Assembly (NCBI GenBank): GCA_008828725.1 | Contig: MEHQ01000605.1 | Location: 653,501-717,500 of the forward strand | Source: Saccharina japonica | Taxonomy: Eukaryota; Sar; Phaeophyceae; Laminariales; Laminariaceae | Direction of reading: 5' to 3' | Length of the DNA: 64,000 nucleotides | Shown: piece after piece, positions 11,141-23,178 of the stretch | Layout: every line of letters begins with the position of its first letter | Numbering within the stretch: position 1 is the stretch's first letter | Notes under the pieces: model-generated | Databases searched by the model: none | Seen by the model: only the letters and a program-made list of their open reading frames with translations | Told to the model about the DNA's origin: nothing | Position numbers and translations under genes: made by a program

Positions 11141-11496
11141 TGTTTCAATACTACAGAGGGGGAAACGTCTTGTCGGGGATCGTAGTTAGAAAGTTCAACA
11201 TGATGAGTGCTTTAGCGCGCGCCCAGAATAAGAAAACCAGCCTGATGAGCCAGATTTAAGGTTTAATGTGGGAGGGCTGGTACTGCTGCTACTACTACTT
11301 GTATGCATGTATATATGTGTTTATTGTGTGTTTATTATGTGTATAGTATAGACCTGCCTGCGTGGCCTGCTGCTGATGATTTTTCATCTTGCCGTCCATT
11401 TTTGCGGGTAAACATGTTTTATCACTATATTCGAGTTGAGTCGGTAACTGTCAGAAGCTATGTTGTCTGGATCTTAATCAATGAACAAACGTGTCT

Positions 11497-11583
11497 CAAC
11501 CCGTTCAGAACTGAAAAATATGCCCTACACTAATTCCAAGTAGTTTGTCCCCGAATCCGTGGGACCAGTTCTGAAAGGGTTAA
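11497..11583. mobile_element. Family D MITE (piggyBac-like ends)
   Basis: Left end AACCCGTTCAGAACTG, centre ACTAATTCCAAGTAGTTTGT, right end CCAGTTCTGAAAGGGTTAA. The right side retains TTAA; the left has CAA in its place. Confidence 0.75.
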
Positions 11584-12492
11584 GTTTCCGGACACAGTAT
11601 TAATAATGGTATATATGTATGTGACATAATACATATATATGAAACTCCCGAATAAGGGTCTAGCAGTCTCAGGGGTGGCACCCACCGACTCCCAGAGAGA
11701 GGTGTACCCAATCCATCGATCAGTCTGATGTACGTTCGACAGGTAGATTAGATGGCTTGACAGCGTTGGCCGTAGCAGCGGCACTAGCAGCAGCAGCAGC
11801 AGCAGCATGGCTGCAGTTGAAGGAAGCACCGCCGTACGAAAATACAAAAGCCCGCCAACAACAAACACCTATATAACCTGAGCATGAATAAGCATGCCTT
11901 AGAGCCTTACTGTACTATTAATACTAATAGCACCATCCTTGACCACCCCTAAGCGCACACTATTGTATAGGATTTAGTGTAATAGTGTCCGCCGCTGGGC
12001 ACAGTTTATGAAATCCACTCTTCCTAGCGTGTCCCTCAAGAAGTGAGCTAGCTGTTATATGGTTGGGTGAGACACGGAGTATCCCCTTGTAGACCTGTCT
12101 ATTAAGCATTTAGCCATTTTTTTGTTAACACGTGGACATTTCTTTGTTCTCGAGCCTGTAGTGTATACAGTATAGATATATACACGGGGGGGGGGCAGTC
12201 ACTACGTATAACCAAGAAGTCCCAAAGTATAGGGAACGTTCAAATGCTAATGTTATCATATTACGGGATACAGTTGATGGCACAACCAGATACGAGTAAC
12301 CAACACTCAACAATAGTGGTATGTATAAGTAGTGTCGTTTACGAGTGCACTCCCCTTGTAAGGACTACTGACTTGGAGTTAGAGTCCTAGTTAGATTTGT
12401 CTTGGAATTAGAGTGCACCATTATATTAAAAAAAAAGGTAAGAAATTCGGTGTTAATAAATGGAGGCTCTCGTTTTCTCAAGATAAACAGAA
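11584..12492. other. Unassigned sequence
   Basis: Includes a short (CAG)n run near 11785-11810. No gene is supported. Confidence 0.4.
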
Positions 12493-12741
12493 GATGCGTG
12501 CTACAGCAAAGGTATCACTTTTTGGCGGAATCGTTTTCTGAACGATCGGGCTTCGTAACTCAAATTCGTCGGAATTTCGTTTTTGTGACGAAATATGGTT
12601 GATAGTATACTTCGACCATGATATTCCTCATCCGGCAGCACTTTTCCTTTCCTCTAAAATCATTTTTTGGGTGAGGTGTGGCGCTCGTCAAGTGATGAGC
12701 CCAGAAGAAACATGGTGCACCTCTCTATCGTAGCATGCGTC
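12493..12741. mobile_element. Family F MITE, short form (249 bp)
   Basis: Begins GATGCGTGCTACAGCAAAGG, ends CTATCGTAGCATGCGTC. Flanked by AGAA on both sides (12489-12492 and 12742-12745). The interior (TTTCTGAACGATCGGGCTTC, then CTCATCCGGCAGCACTTTTC) matches the copy at 55605-55853. Confidence 0.8.
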
Positions 12742-12781
12742 AGAAGTACAACGTACAGTAGTAGTAATTACAACTATTACA

Positions 12782-12887
12782 GGGTGGGCTAATGTAGTAA
12801 ACAGGACCTACGGTACACACTAAAAACCTATATATATATTTCCCTATTTTTACTAACATTATTTGGTCCTATTTACTATGGTCCCCC
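12782..12887. mobile_element. Family C hairpin MITE
   Basis: Contains TAGTAAACAGGACCTACGGT and, at the other end, GGTCCTATTTACTATGGTCC; the outermost left bases are worn. Confidence 0.7.
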
Positions 12888-12989
12888 ATAATATTATCCC
12901 CCCCCCCACAAATAGACACACACTTCCTGAATTCGACAGCCTCAGATTGTGTCCCCCTCATACGGGATGTAGATCCTACATGAGGACAT

Positions 12990-13085
12990 ACAAAATCCGT
13001 AAGTACGCGCGATCGAAGTATTACACTCAGCTAGCAAAGATGAGCTTCGACGAAATCCTCGAGCTCACGGCTGTTGTTTTTTCAT
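12990..13085 (+). repeat. Family L dispersed repeat
   Basis: GTACGCGCGATCGAAGTATT then AAGATGAGCTTCGACGAAAT, CCTCGAGCTCACGGCTGTTG and a T-rich end. Also at 43345, 49082 (minus) and 49985. The conserved core is about 90 bp; class unknown. Confidence 0.65.
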
Positions 13086-13499
13086 TTGTTTTAAATAGTA
13101 TAAACTCGTTGGGGCGTTGTTCCTTGCCCGGTTATATTCCCGGGTGGTCTCGTACCTCTTTTTCATTTGCCTGTCAAGGGTGCTACTCGTACTCGTATTT
13201 CGTACTTCTTTTTAATTCGGCCGTCAAGAGTGTGCTTCAGGCTGGGCGTTCTTGCCCGGTATTCGTAGCTTAAGTACGTGCTACGTATATACTGATAGAA
13301 GAAAATAATGATGTGAATCTCTCTGTGCACGGGCAACAAACGCCTAATCTTCGTCGGTGTTCTCCCTTTTCACCTTGCGACACACCCCCTTCCCCCCGCC
13401 CGATCTTGCTTCAACCACAATCCCAAAGGGGAGAAACAAAAATATCCAATACTAATCAGACCGATTGACGAAACGGTACTCGCAGTGTTGGGTGCCGTA
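13086..13499. other. Unassigned; shares a segment with 32720-32820
   Basis: The stretch at 13350-13435 (GTTCTCCCTTTTCACCTTGC, then CAACCACAATCCCAAAGGGG) resembles part of the cargo of the element at 32549-33182, so it is probably another dispersed repeat. Confidence 0.45.
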
Positions 13500-13605
13500 C
13501 TTCTACTCTTACTACTACTACTACTAGTACTGTACTACTACTACTACTGCTACTACTATACCACTACTGATGCTACGGCTACTACTACAGTACTACTGTA
13601 CTATA
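13500..13605 (+). repeat. (TAC)n microsatellite, degenerate
   Basis: Runs of TACTACTAC broken by GTAC and TGC variants. Confidence 0.85.
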
Positions 13606-14214
13606 CTATACAACATCCCAAATAGGGCAGCCAATAGTAGCATATGTTGCTCAGTGGTGACAGACTGAAGACAAATTGGGCCTCTACGGCGAATCAATCA
13701 GCTCGAATCCATCAGCTCGAATCAATCGACGCTGTTGTTGCCTACTACGTGCCGGGGAGGGCCCCCATCAGTCTCTGTATAAGTTCGCTCCACGCGGCGA
13801 GTAGATCAGCAGTCGGCAGCGATCAGCTTGTATTGATAAGAGGCACAGTACAGCAGTAGTATATAGTACTCACGTAATACAGTAGTAGGTGCCTGGTACG
13901 CGAGTATTTATAGCGTCCAGGCCTCCGTATGACGAAGGGTGGCAGCGCGGATGAAACAACCATTCGACCACAACCATAATGTTGTTGCATGTTTCATGTT
14001 TTTTTCCCTTCCTGATGCCGTGCGGAGCGACACACACAGCTTGCGGCTGGATAGCCGTATGTATGCACGCGTATCAGCAACTGCTACTGCTGTACGTGGG
14101 TAGTAACGTACTGGTAGTAAGTAAATGTTTTCTTTATGTACAATCTATTTTTATCGGCCTACTTCCCTCTGTAGTGACGTTGCTATGGGGTCACATATAT
14201 TGGACGCCTGGCAC
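13606..14214. other. Unassigned sequence
   Basis: No recognised repeat or gene. A short local duplication of ATCAGCTCGAATC occurs at 13697-13725. Confidence 0.4.
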
Positions 14215-14345
14215 GGTGTGTGTGTTCTTCGCATGAAACCCTCCTTGCTACCCGTCGACATCCAGCACACCCAGCGTCCGTGCCGAGGCTTCGTCTTAGA
14301 AAGGTACCAGCTCCGTGGTCACAAAACTACGACACAGAGATAAAC
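14215..14345 (-). mobile_element. Family K dispersed repeat with (AC)n end
   Basis: Five copies in the window share CTACCCGTCGACATCCAGCA, then CCGTGCCGA and GGTACCAGCTCCGTGGTCAC. All end at a (GT)n run on the left, so in minus orientation the element ends in (AC)n, as some SINE or LINE tails do. Confidence 0.6.
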
Positions 14346-14348
14346 TAC

Positions 14349-14812
14349 GCGGTAGAGGTGCCCAGTGTATATTCTGAGGCTATAGTTACTTGAGGAGCTT
14401 TACAGTATGTATCTCACCCGAAAAAGTGGTTTCGGAGAAAATTGCAAGTGGTACATGATGGACAATCGTATGGCTCGACTGCTGTACAATGGAGCAAGGA
14501 CAACAAATGAATAGAGTATTGTGGATAAAGCTTAGCGGGAAGTAGACAGAAGGAAGTTAGACTTTGCGCATAGGTTTCCTTTGTTTCCGTGGTTTTCTGC
14601 TTTCGGGAATGTTATGAGTGATCAACGTTGAAGCTCATGCTGCAGATTGTCGGATGGCAAAGATGATAATAATACTGAAACATATTATTGCAAATCAAGA
14701 CCGAAATAAATACCGATAGACGATTTTGGGCCAAAAGGAGCCCGAACATTCAGAAACAAATTCAGCCAAAAAGTGCTACGTATATACAAGTACCTCTTTT
14801 ATCGTGGCACGC
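14349..14812. mobile_element. Family F MITE carrying a family J insertion
   Basis: The left end is worn (GCGGTAGAGGTGCCCAGTGT), the right end TACCTCTTTTATCGTGGCACGCC. Interior landmarks (CTCACCCGAAAAAGTGGTTT, GGAGCCCGAACATTCAGAAA) are in the usual order and a family J copy sits between them. Confidence 0.65.
14490..14675 (+). mobile_element. Family J retroposon inside family F
   Basis: Starts GGAGCAAGGACAACAAATGA and ends GATGATAATAATA, i.e. the 3' portion of family J with its tail. Confidence 0.7.
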
Positions 14813-14831
14813 CTCATATCAGGTATACTCC

Positions 14832-14832
<1 letters not shown>

Positions 14833-14879
<47 letters not shown>
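14833..14879. repeat. Poly(C) run, 47 bases
   Basis: An uninterrupted run of C. The same strand preference and length recur at 35950-35987, 50540-50557 and 60076-60101; such runs may be biological or collapsed by sequencing. Confidence 0.9.
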
Positions 14880-14954
14880 TTTAAGAGTGTTCAATATTTC
14901 AACACTCTCGTCCCCCTCGTCGACTCGCTTCGAGTCGTGGACACACACACGCTA

Positions 14955-15182
14955 CTGACACATGGTAGAGGTGCACCATGTTTTTTGCCTTATAAGGGTG
15001 GTTACTTGAGGAGCGCTACGTCTCACCCAAACACTCTTTTTTGCCGGAAAATATAAGTGCTATATATATTAGAAAAATTATAAATATATACTTCGAAGTA
15101 TACCCGATGAGCAATCCCATGACCTGAGAACATTTATAACGAATTCCGACGATTTTGGTAATTCCGAACTATTTCCGCCAAA
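14955..15182. mobile_element. Family F fragment
   Basis: Starts ACATGGTAGAGGTGCACCATG and has the interior marker CCTTATAAGGGTGGTTACTT, then CGTCTCACCCAAACACTC. Its right end is replaced by a (TAC)n array. Confidence 0.55.
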
Positions 15183-15186
15183 AAAT

Positions 15187-15199
15187 GCTACTACTACTG

Positions 15200-15241
<42 letters not shown>

Positions 15242-15293
15242 TTAATACTACTACTACTAATACTACTACTACTACTACTGCTACTACTATTAA

Positions 15294-15326
<33 letters not shown>

Positions 15327-15417
15327 CACTACTACTACTACTCATACTACTACTACTGCTACTACTATTAATACTACTACTACTACTGCTACTACTACTA
15401 CTACTACTACAGTACCA

Positions 15418-15451
<34 letters not shown>

Positions 15452-15518
15452 GAGCTATTTCTGCTACTACCACTATTACTCCTCCTTCTACCAATACTAC
15501 TACTACTACTACTACTGT
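15187..15518 (+). repeat. (CTA)n/(TAC)n array, ~330 bp
   Basis: Nearly pure CTA units with scattered AAT, TGC and CCA variants. The leucine or valine homopolymer frames here are repeat artefacts. Confidence 0.95.
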
Positions 15519-15586
15519 TGTTGTTGGTGTAGTTGGCGTTTTCTGGAGTCTTGTTTTTGCGCGGCGAAGAAAAGGGTCCTCTCGTT

Positions 15587-15628
15587 GGGGGGGGGGGGGG
15601 GGGGGGGNNNNNNNNNNNNNNNNGGGGG
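15587..15628. other. Poly(G) run broken by a 16-base assembly gap
   Basis: G-run 15587-15607, N at 15608-15623, then GGGGG. The gap sits inside a homopolymer, so the true run length is unknown. Confidence 0.95.
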
Positions 15629-16385
15629 CTTAGAAGAGTAGATACAAAATATTGATATCACTACGTAGTAAACCGCGTATATATACACTGAAGTGAATTG
15701 TCGGGTATAAGCATAACGTCAGTAAGAGAAAATATACAAGTGTGATTATTGAGAAAACAGTACGTATGAAAATGCTGTGCAGCAAATCTATATATCTATA
15801 CTACGTAGTACAGCGTAGCACTACGTATAAGTACATTATTTTTCATGTTGGAATTCCCTACAATCATCAAAATAAACAGTTCTCAAAATATTAAGAGCAG
15901 GAAAAAAAGACCGATGTACGATTCACCTGGTACCTGATAAATAATGCACCTAGTGCGGTAGACTATGTATTTGTACTGTGAATAAAACACTATACCGGAT
16001 ACAATGTTGATGCGGCAGTGCCGGGTATTTTTCAGGGGATGCGGGCTACCGATGATTTGAGTGCCTACCTACCGGTATCACCGCAAAATGAGGAAATGTG
16101 ACACGGCTCTCAAAGACAGCTACCATCGCAAAAATCCTGTGATCGGGAGCCGATCGCTCTCATCCCCTGGTCCCCCGGCGGAAAAGCGTAAAACGTGAGG
16201 TTTCCAACACGTATCAAAAGACGTGTGTATACAAAAGACGTTTCCACACCTACATTAATCTCCAGTGGCTTGCGCTAGCCCATAACGCACCCGTCCGATA
16301 TGTACAGCGGCAGCCGACGCTGGCACCATTCGAGAGTTTTACCGTAATGGTTAACAATGCTTAGCGTGTATTATATTTTTTGAAA
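15629..16385. other. Unassigned sequence
   Basis: Apparently unique. No long frame or recognised repeat. Confidence 0.4.
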
Positions 16386-19300
16386 TGAGAATACCACCAA
16401 CCATCACTGCCGCCAGCACCATTACATCCACCACCACCACAACCACCAACGGCACCACCTCACCAACTACAACCGACATCACCACCACTACCCTCATCAT
16501 TATCACAAACATCACCACCACCGCCACCGCGTTTCCGCAACCTCTGCCAACATAATAATGACCACCACCACCAATATCATCACCATCACTACAGCCGTCA
16601 CAGCCAGCACGACTACACACCACCGGCAACACCACACCCACACCTACCAACATCACCACCCCCACCACCACTACCACAACTCACCACCACCGCCACCGCC
16701 ACCACAGCCACAGCCACAGCCACAGCCATTGACGCCGTCACAATTACGACAACCACCACCACCAATTTATTGATAACCACCACATCCAACACACTTATCA
16801 TCATCACTACCACCACCGTCAAACTTGTCAGCCTCAGTAACGTCAACACGAGCCACCACCATCACCACCATCACCACCATCACCACCACCACTACCACAA
16901 CTCACCGCGACCGCCACCGCCACCACCACCACAGCCACAGCCATTGACGCCGTCACACTTACGACAACCACCACCACCAATTTCATCATAACCACCATAT
17001 CCAACACACTTATCATCATCACTACCACCACCAACAAACGTGTCAACTTCGCTAGCATCAACACGAGCCACCACCACAACCACCATCACCACCACCGTCA
17101 CCAAACCCACTACAACGCCAACCACAACCGCCGCCATATGTTTATCATTGCCATCACCACAACCACTGACGCAACCACTAGTTCCGCGACCCCCGCCGTA
17201 TATAGTATCACCACCACCACAGACACCAACGCCAACACCAGCACAAACCCAAACACCAATACAACCACCACCATCACAATGTGGCCATCGCAGCCACCAC
17301 CACTACTACGAGCACCTGCACAAACGAGCACCAACACCACCATCACTACCACCCCCACAACAATGCCCTACACCACCACGGGCATCACCACCACCACGAG
17401 CATCGCCGTCGTAACCGTCGCCACCACAATCTCACGAAACCCTCGTCCACCACCAACACCACCCCTGCCACCACCGTTATCGTATCCACCACCACCCTGT
17501 TAGTTATCACTGCCATAGCCACCACCACTACCGCCAACACCACACCCAACCCAACAACCACTTCCACCATTACCACACCCACAGTAAACTCCAAACCCGC
17601 GCCAATATCAATGTGTCCACCACGACTACCACCGGCACCAACACCAGCACCAACACAACTACCACCAGTACGACCCCAACCAACGCCACTACTAACACCT
17701 CCCCCGCCCCCACTACCACCACCACTATCAACACCAGCATCAAAATCACGATCGTCAATACGATCACCACCACCACAAACTCAAATCAACTACCACCATC
17801 ACCCTTACATTTGCAGCCACCACCGCCAACGCATCCATCGCCACCACCACCACCACCACCACCATCGTCACCCCCACCACCGCCACCGTCACCACAACCA
17901 TCGCGGTCAGTACAACCAAACCAGCGCCTATCACAGCCACCATATTTACGGTCACCACCACCATCACAATCATGAATCGCTACTAACACCGCAACGATCA
18001 CGACCAGTTCAGTCGCTATCGCCAACACTATTTCCACGACCGCCACCCCATTTATGCCATCGCCACTATCACAGCCACCATCACCGCCACCACGATTGCA
18101 GCAACCACCAACACCACCACCATCACCACCACCACCACCCCACACGACCACCCCAGTAATCACCGCAGCCGCCACCAGTACACCAAACCTTACTGCTGCC
18201 AACTCCTACGAGCAGCATACGAACGACCAATAGCACCACCATCACATTCACCACTACTTCCAAAGTCACCTCCACCACCACGAACTACCACAATCCCCGA
18301 TACCACAACCATCGCCACCAACAACACCACCACAACCAACAGAACCACCACACCCACCGCCTAGACCACAATCACGCGCACAGGAACAAGCAAACCATCA
18401 ACACTGTCACTACAACCACCAAACAACCCCCACCATCAACACAAACGCAAACATCAACACTGCCTTGACACCACCACGACTTCGCTCAACAATACTATTG
18501 ATACCACCACCGCCACCACTACCGCCACCACGGCAACTACGTCCACCATCACCACTACCACCACCACCACCACCACCACCGCCACGACTACCAACACCCA
18601 CCAACACTACCGCTATGACCACCACAAACATCACAACCACCACCAACCCCAACACCACCACCATCACCATCACCACCACTTACACGGTCACCACCACCCA
18701 CGCGACCATATGTACGATCACCGCCACCACACAACCGCCACCACCACCACTACCACCGCAACAACAACGATCACCGTCGCACCTGTGACAAACACCACTA
18801 TCAGTGTTATCATTTATACGAAGACATCCAACACACACATCACCAACCACTACAACCACCACCTCCATCGTCAGCCCAACCAACGCCAACACGAACCACC
18901 ACCACAACCATCGCCACCATAACCACCACCACCGTCATCACGACCTCTGCGATCCCCACCACAACCATCACCGTACCGACGATCACCACCACCGCAACTT
19001 CATAGTCAACAACAACACTACTATGATAACCACCAACACGGCCACTACCGCCACGAGTACGTTCCACGAACACCACCACATATACCATCATAGCCACCCC
19101 CACCATCAACACCAATAATACCACCACCAGCAACACCACCACGAACACAACCACACCATAGTAACCACCGCAACACCCAACCTCACAACCACTATCGCAA
19201 CCGTCCATACCACACCCCTCACCATCGCCACCAGTATCATTACCCCGAAGGCAAAGCACGAAGTCAACAAAGTCGCAAAGACCACCTGCCACTTCTCGTA

Positions 19301-20020
19301 CTTCAGGTCGCACTTCTTGTTGAAGGGTGGCGGGCACGGGGTAACGGGCGGTTTTCTGTCGGCGGGGGGCGTCGGTCTTAGCAGCACTCCACCAGTACCA
19401 CTACCACCGCCGTCTTTATCACCCCCACTCTGACACACACAAACTCCAAGACCAACACCAACAAATAGGCGAGCCATCACCTCTAACACCACCACCAACA
19501 ACATTACTTCCACCAGCATTACCACTACTGTACTACCACCCCAGACGTGACTATCACCACCACAGCTACATAACCGTCAATAACACCACCAGCTTCACAA
19601 CCATCACCACAACCACCACCAACAACACCACCAACACCTCCACCACCAACACCACCAACACCAATCCCACCAAAAACACCACCAGCACCACCAACACCAC
19701 GACCAACCGCTCCAAGAATAATCACAGCAACACAAGCCGCTACCTCAAAGCCCACGGCCGCCACCAACGCCATCACCACAACACACACCACCGCCATCAC
19801 CAGCCACTACCGCCACCACCACTCCCACCGCCACAACCACCAATGCGTCCACCGAGATGAGGCCTTCCACAACGGCCACCACCACTGCCGCTACCACCAC
19901 CACCGCCGCCACCATCACCACCACCATCATATGCCTCAGAATCCCCGCGACAACCACCACCACCAACACCACCACCACCATCACCACCAGCCACCACCAC
20001 TCCTACACCACCACGCCAGC
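16386..20020 (+). repeat. CAC-rich degenerate trinucleotide array, ~3.6 kb
   Basis: Almost every triplet is CAC, CCA, ACC, CAT, CAA or GCC, so the plus strand is strongly A/C-rich and G-poor. Local higher-order duplication is visible: the block at 16650-16830 recurs at 16860-17040. Long Thr/His/Pro frames (for instance 17281-18159) follow from the composition and are not reported as genes. The array is interrupted by one non-repetitive island at about 19240-19380. Confidence 0.92.
19244..19376 (-). CDS. Candidate exon island inside the CAC array
   Basis: This ~133-bp stretch lacks the CAC pattern. On the minus strand one frame reads PTPPADRKPPVTPCPPPFNK, then KCDLKYEKWQVVFATLLTSC and FAFG, with GC-ending codons (AAC AAG AAG TGC GAC CTG AAG TAC GAG AAG TGG CAG). 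On its 3' side the minus strand reads CTTCGGG followed by GTAATG, a possible donor, and on its 5' side GCTGCTAAG, a weak acceptor. No family is recognised. If real, the CAC array would lie in the introns of a minus-strand gene. A diverged relic is the alternative. Confidence 0.3.
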
Positions 20021-21039
20021 TCTACGTGGTATATGCCATCGCCAGCATGCATTAAGCAGTAACTATCTGCGTAGCAGCATAGCTACCTGCTTTGGTGGCA
20101 GCAGCACCTGCTACTTCTGCGTTAGCATCAGGTGCAGGTGAAGATGCTGTAAACTACCAGCAGCTGCGCAAGGACTCAGCGGCAGCTAAGCGTAGTGCCT
20201 TTCCCTAGTGCCGCAGAACACAGCGTAAAGACCCAAAAACGTGTTTGAGCTGCTGGTCGGTAACCCCCTCCCGTTGCGCACAATGCGGGCGTAAACAGAT
20301 CCTTGTGGGGACATTGTATAGCTGTAGCACACGATTAGCCGTACTGAATTGAGAGGTTGGCGGAACCTTGTGGGGTTTGGTACATTGTGCAATGTCGCCA
20401 CAAGGAGTCTGTTTACCCCATAGTGTATTAGTCTTCTGACCGTAAGTACATTTGGTGCAAAGTGAATATAGTACTAGTTGGTTCATTTCGAGTTACCATT
20501 TGAGTTTAGTGTGGAGTCGCATGTTTCAGCGTTTCGGCCCGATATACATGGTTTATATGGAGCGAGTACTTGTATGCTATGTTTAACTTATACCAGGAGC
20601 AGCAGGGGGTTTATAATTGTATACCAGGTATGTTGCTCGCAGTAGGATTACACGAGCATGCACCGAGATAGAGAGAGAAAGAGAGAGAGAAAAAAAAACA
20701 GGTTTAAATAGTACATCTATGGTTTATAGCCCAAACGTTTAAAAGCGAAACAAACAAACCGGAGGAGGCTCAGCCTGTTTATTATTCCATTAGCCGTCTA
20801 GCAATGCTCAGCTCTTATTCCAATCATACCATTCACATATACTTATCAAATCATCCCTGAATACTTTACACAGTTATACCAATAATGCATGAATGAATGC
20901 ATTTACACACTTCTTAACCAACGTTTCACCAATCAACTACGACACCAACGTTTTACCAATCAATTCTGAAAGCCGATTCATAGTTACGTCGTCATAACAT
21001 ATCACTGTAAACACGTCCATCCGGTTGGCCCATTTCGCG
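20021..21039. other. Unassigned sequence with small repeats
   Basis: GC-rich start (20030-20190), a GAGA-rich run at 20667-20700 and a J-related fragment at about 20790-20900 (CTCAGCTCTTATTCCAATCA, TACCATTCACATATACTTAT). No gene supported. Confidence 0.45.
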
Positions 21040-21430
21040 CCGTATGTACGTACGCACGAAACGCGATTTTCTCCGCTTCGCTGAACTTCACCACGGAAAC
21101 GGAAACGTTGACACCTTGAACATGACATCGGTTCTTACTTGATGATCTAGAATTTTCAAGAAAGATGCACCCCTGATCTTGTACGATCTGTATGATCTGT
21201 ATGATCTGTATGATCTGTATGATCTACTGTATATATCTCATGGTTGGGATATATTTCCTACCGTACGCACCAAACGCGTATTGCTCCGCTTCGCTGAACC
21301 TAACTTCGGAGGAAGTGGAAATGTTGACACACCTTGAACATGCCATAGGTTCCTACTTTATGATCTAGACCTTTTTAATGAGATGCACCCCTGGTCTTGT
21401 ATGACCTGGATGATCTGTATGATCTGTATG
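21040..21430 (+). repeat. Two-copy ~210-bp duplication carrying the 9-bp array
   Basis: Segments at 21050-21230 and 21262-21430 both hold ACGCGNNTTNCTCCGCTTCG, then GTTGACACNNNCTTGAACAT, then TGATCTAGA and GATGCACCCCTG, each followed by the 9-bp repeat. Confidence 0.75.
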
Positions 21431-21640
21431 ATCTGTATGATCTATATGATCTGTATGATCTATATGATCTGTATGATATGTATGATCTGTATGGTATGCA
21501 TGATCTGCATGATCTGAATGATCTGTATGATCTGTATGATATGTATGATCTATATGATCTGTATGATCGGTATGATCTGAATGATATGTATGATCTGTAT
21601 GATCTCGCTCGTGTTACCGGGTGGGAGCCGTCTTATCTGC
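21404..21640 (+). repeat. 9-bp minisatellite (TGATCTGTA)n
   Basis: About 25 copies of TGATCTGTA with ATATGTATG and GGTATGCA variants; a short version is at 21178-21230. Since 9 is a multiple of three the unit reads as repeated Tyr-Asp-Leu, but there is no sign that it is translated. Confidence 0.92.
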
Positions 21641-21660
21641 ATGATCTGCAGTAGACCATG

Positions 21661-22639
21661 TTTTCTGGGTAGGTTGGGGATCTGTACTATGCAGGTCCTG
21701 CAGATAACAAACCTCTCACGGCGGCAGGGTTAAACAAGATGGTGTATCTATCTGTAGATTATCAAGATCATGGCAAGCCCGAGGCGTGAAGAATTTGACT
21801 GGTTGATTCTCTTGCAAGCCAGCGGCTGAAATCCTGGACCCTTTCGGTTGGTTGGTCTGACATCGGCGGCGAGTTATTTGCCGCTAATTTTTTCCTTCAA
21901 AATTTAGCTGGCCGTGAGCTAGTTCAGTGGAACATGGTGCATGTCTATAAGTGTCCGTATCAGCGGGCACATTATCTCACGCCACTGATCGTCGTGCCCA
22001 TTGTATTTGCTGAGTTTCTCGCGGGCAAACGACGTTGCACAGCAGTAATCATTCTGGTAATTCACTGTGTTTGCTGCTGATACGGTAGTTTCCGTTTACA
22101 CTTGCTGTGTCCCGCCTGTGCATCTGCTGTGGTGTGGAGTGTGGCTGCTGTGGCTCGGTCGACGAGTTCAGGAACGATTATCAGAACCTTCCGTGCCTTG
22201 AAGTCAGCATGGCTCATTCGATCGAACAGAGTCGTTATTAACCCTTTAGGAACTTCAGCCCCGATGTGGGGACAAAACGCTTGGAATTAGACTGAAGTAT
22301 TGATTGGTTTATGCACAGTGCAGTACTAAAAGGGATAATAGCATTTGAGTCGATATCTGTGGACGGTCTGATTGCACAAAAATAAGAGCTACGCATCGTC
22401 CGATGGCAACACGGAATAATCATGATCAAACGTGTATACCTCTCACATCGGTTATTAATGTTAATAGTCGCCGGACATAAACAACGATGAAAAGGTGTAC
22501 CTCTGTCATCGGTTATTAATGGTCACACTGGGGACATTATCATACGTCGTCCCTTAAATTTACGGAGATTTTCTTGACGAGTGATAGCGGCGGCTGAAAG
22601 TATTTTTCGGCTGTGGTTGGTTTTTTTGTCGGCGGCTAG
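21661..22639. other. Mostly unassigned; one worn family D2 copy
   Basis: A diverged D2-like element lies at 22238-22335 (TTAACCCTTTAGGAACTTCA to GCAGTACTAAAAGGG). The remainder, including a GC-rich patch at 22090-22220, is not recognised. Confidence 0.45.
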
Positions 22640-22880
22640 TATCATTTTATTTTTTATTTTCCTATCCCATGTATTATCTTCGTCCTTTTTGTCCCTCTCC
22701 CTCTTCAGTCGTAACTCAGGTCCGGGGTCACTAAGTAGTAGAGCTCTTCTCCTTCCTCCCCACTAGGGTACGTACGTGCCTTGCATTTTCATCGCGAGAA
22801 TATTTCAAGATTTGAGCACTGTCTTCCCTCGTCGACTCGCGCCGAATTCCGCTAATATACGCGGAGTTCCCGCCATTTTC
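22640..22880 (-). mobile_element. Family M dispersed repeat
   Basis: Minus-strand copy: T/C-rich lead, then AACTCAGGTCCGGGGTCACT, CTCTTCTCCTTCCTCCCCAC and TTGCATTTTCATCGCGAGAA, ending TTCCCTCGTCGACTCGCG. Confidence 0.55.
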
Positions 22881-23178
22881 CTTTGACAAACAACAGGTGG
22901 CCGCAACCATGCCCCCCCCCCCCCCCCCTTTACATAATATGGGCGTAAAAACAACCATGTGGAGACATTGAACAATGTATAAATGTGTGGACAGTACAAA
23001 ACCCCGCCAGGTGTCGACAACCTATCTATCTATGATGCCTTCGCGAGGGGAATCGCGTCATCCACAGTACTACAGTAGCTAGACCCACACCCCTGAACTA
23101 AGCAGGAGCCCCGAGGCCGGCAGTACCGCCGTACGCTCGGCTAGGTGGACGGGTGGACCAAGTTCAATACCAAAGAGA

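Noticed and set aside
15078-15532. Poly-Leu/poly-Val open frames
   Set aside because: Direct translation of a (CTA)n array.
17281-18159. 292-codon Thr/His/Pro-rich open frame
   Set aside because: Entirely CAC-type repeat; any frame is open by composition.
21397-21654. YDLYDL repeat protein
   Set aside because: A translated 9-bp minisatellite without promoter, start context or domain.
23075-23150. Possible 5S rRNA remnant (CTAAGCAGG, GGCAGTACC, GGGTGGACC)
   Set aside because: The spacing between the conserved blocks is about 15 bases too long and the flanking stems do not pair convincingly. It may be a worn 5S-derived piece, but this cannot be supported by eye.
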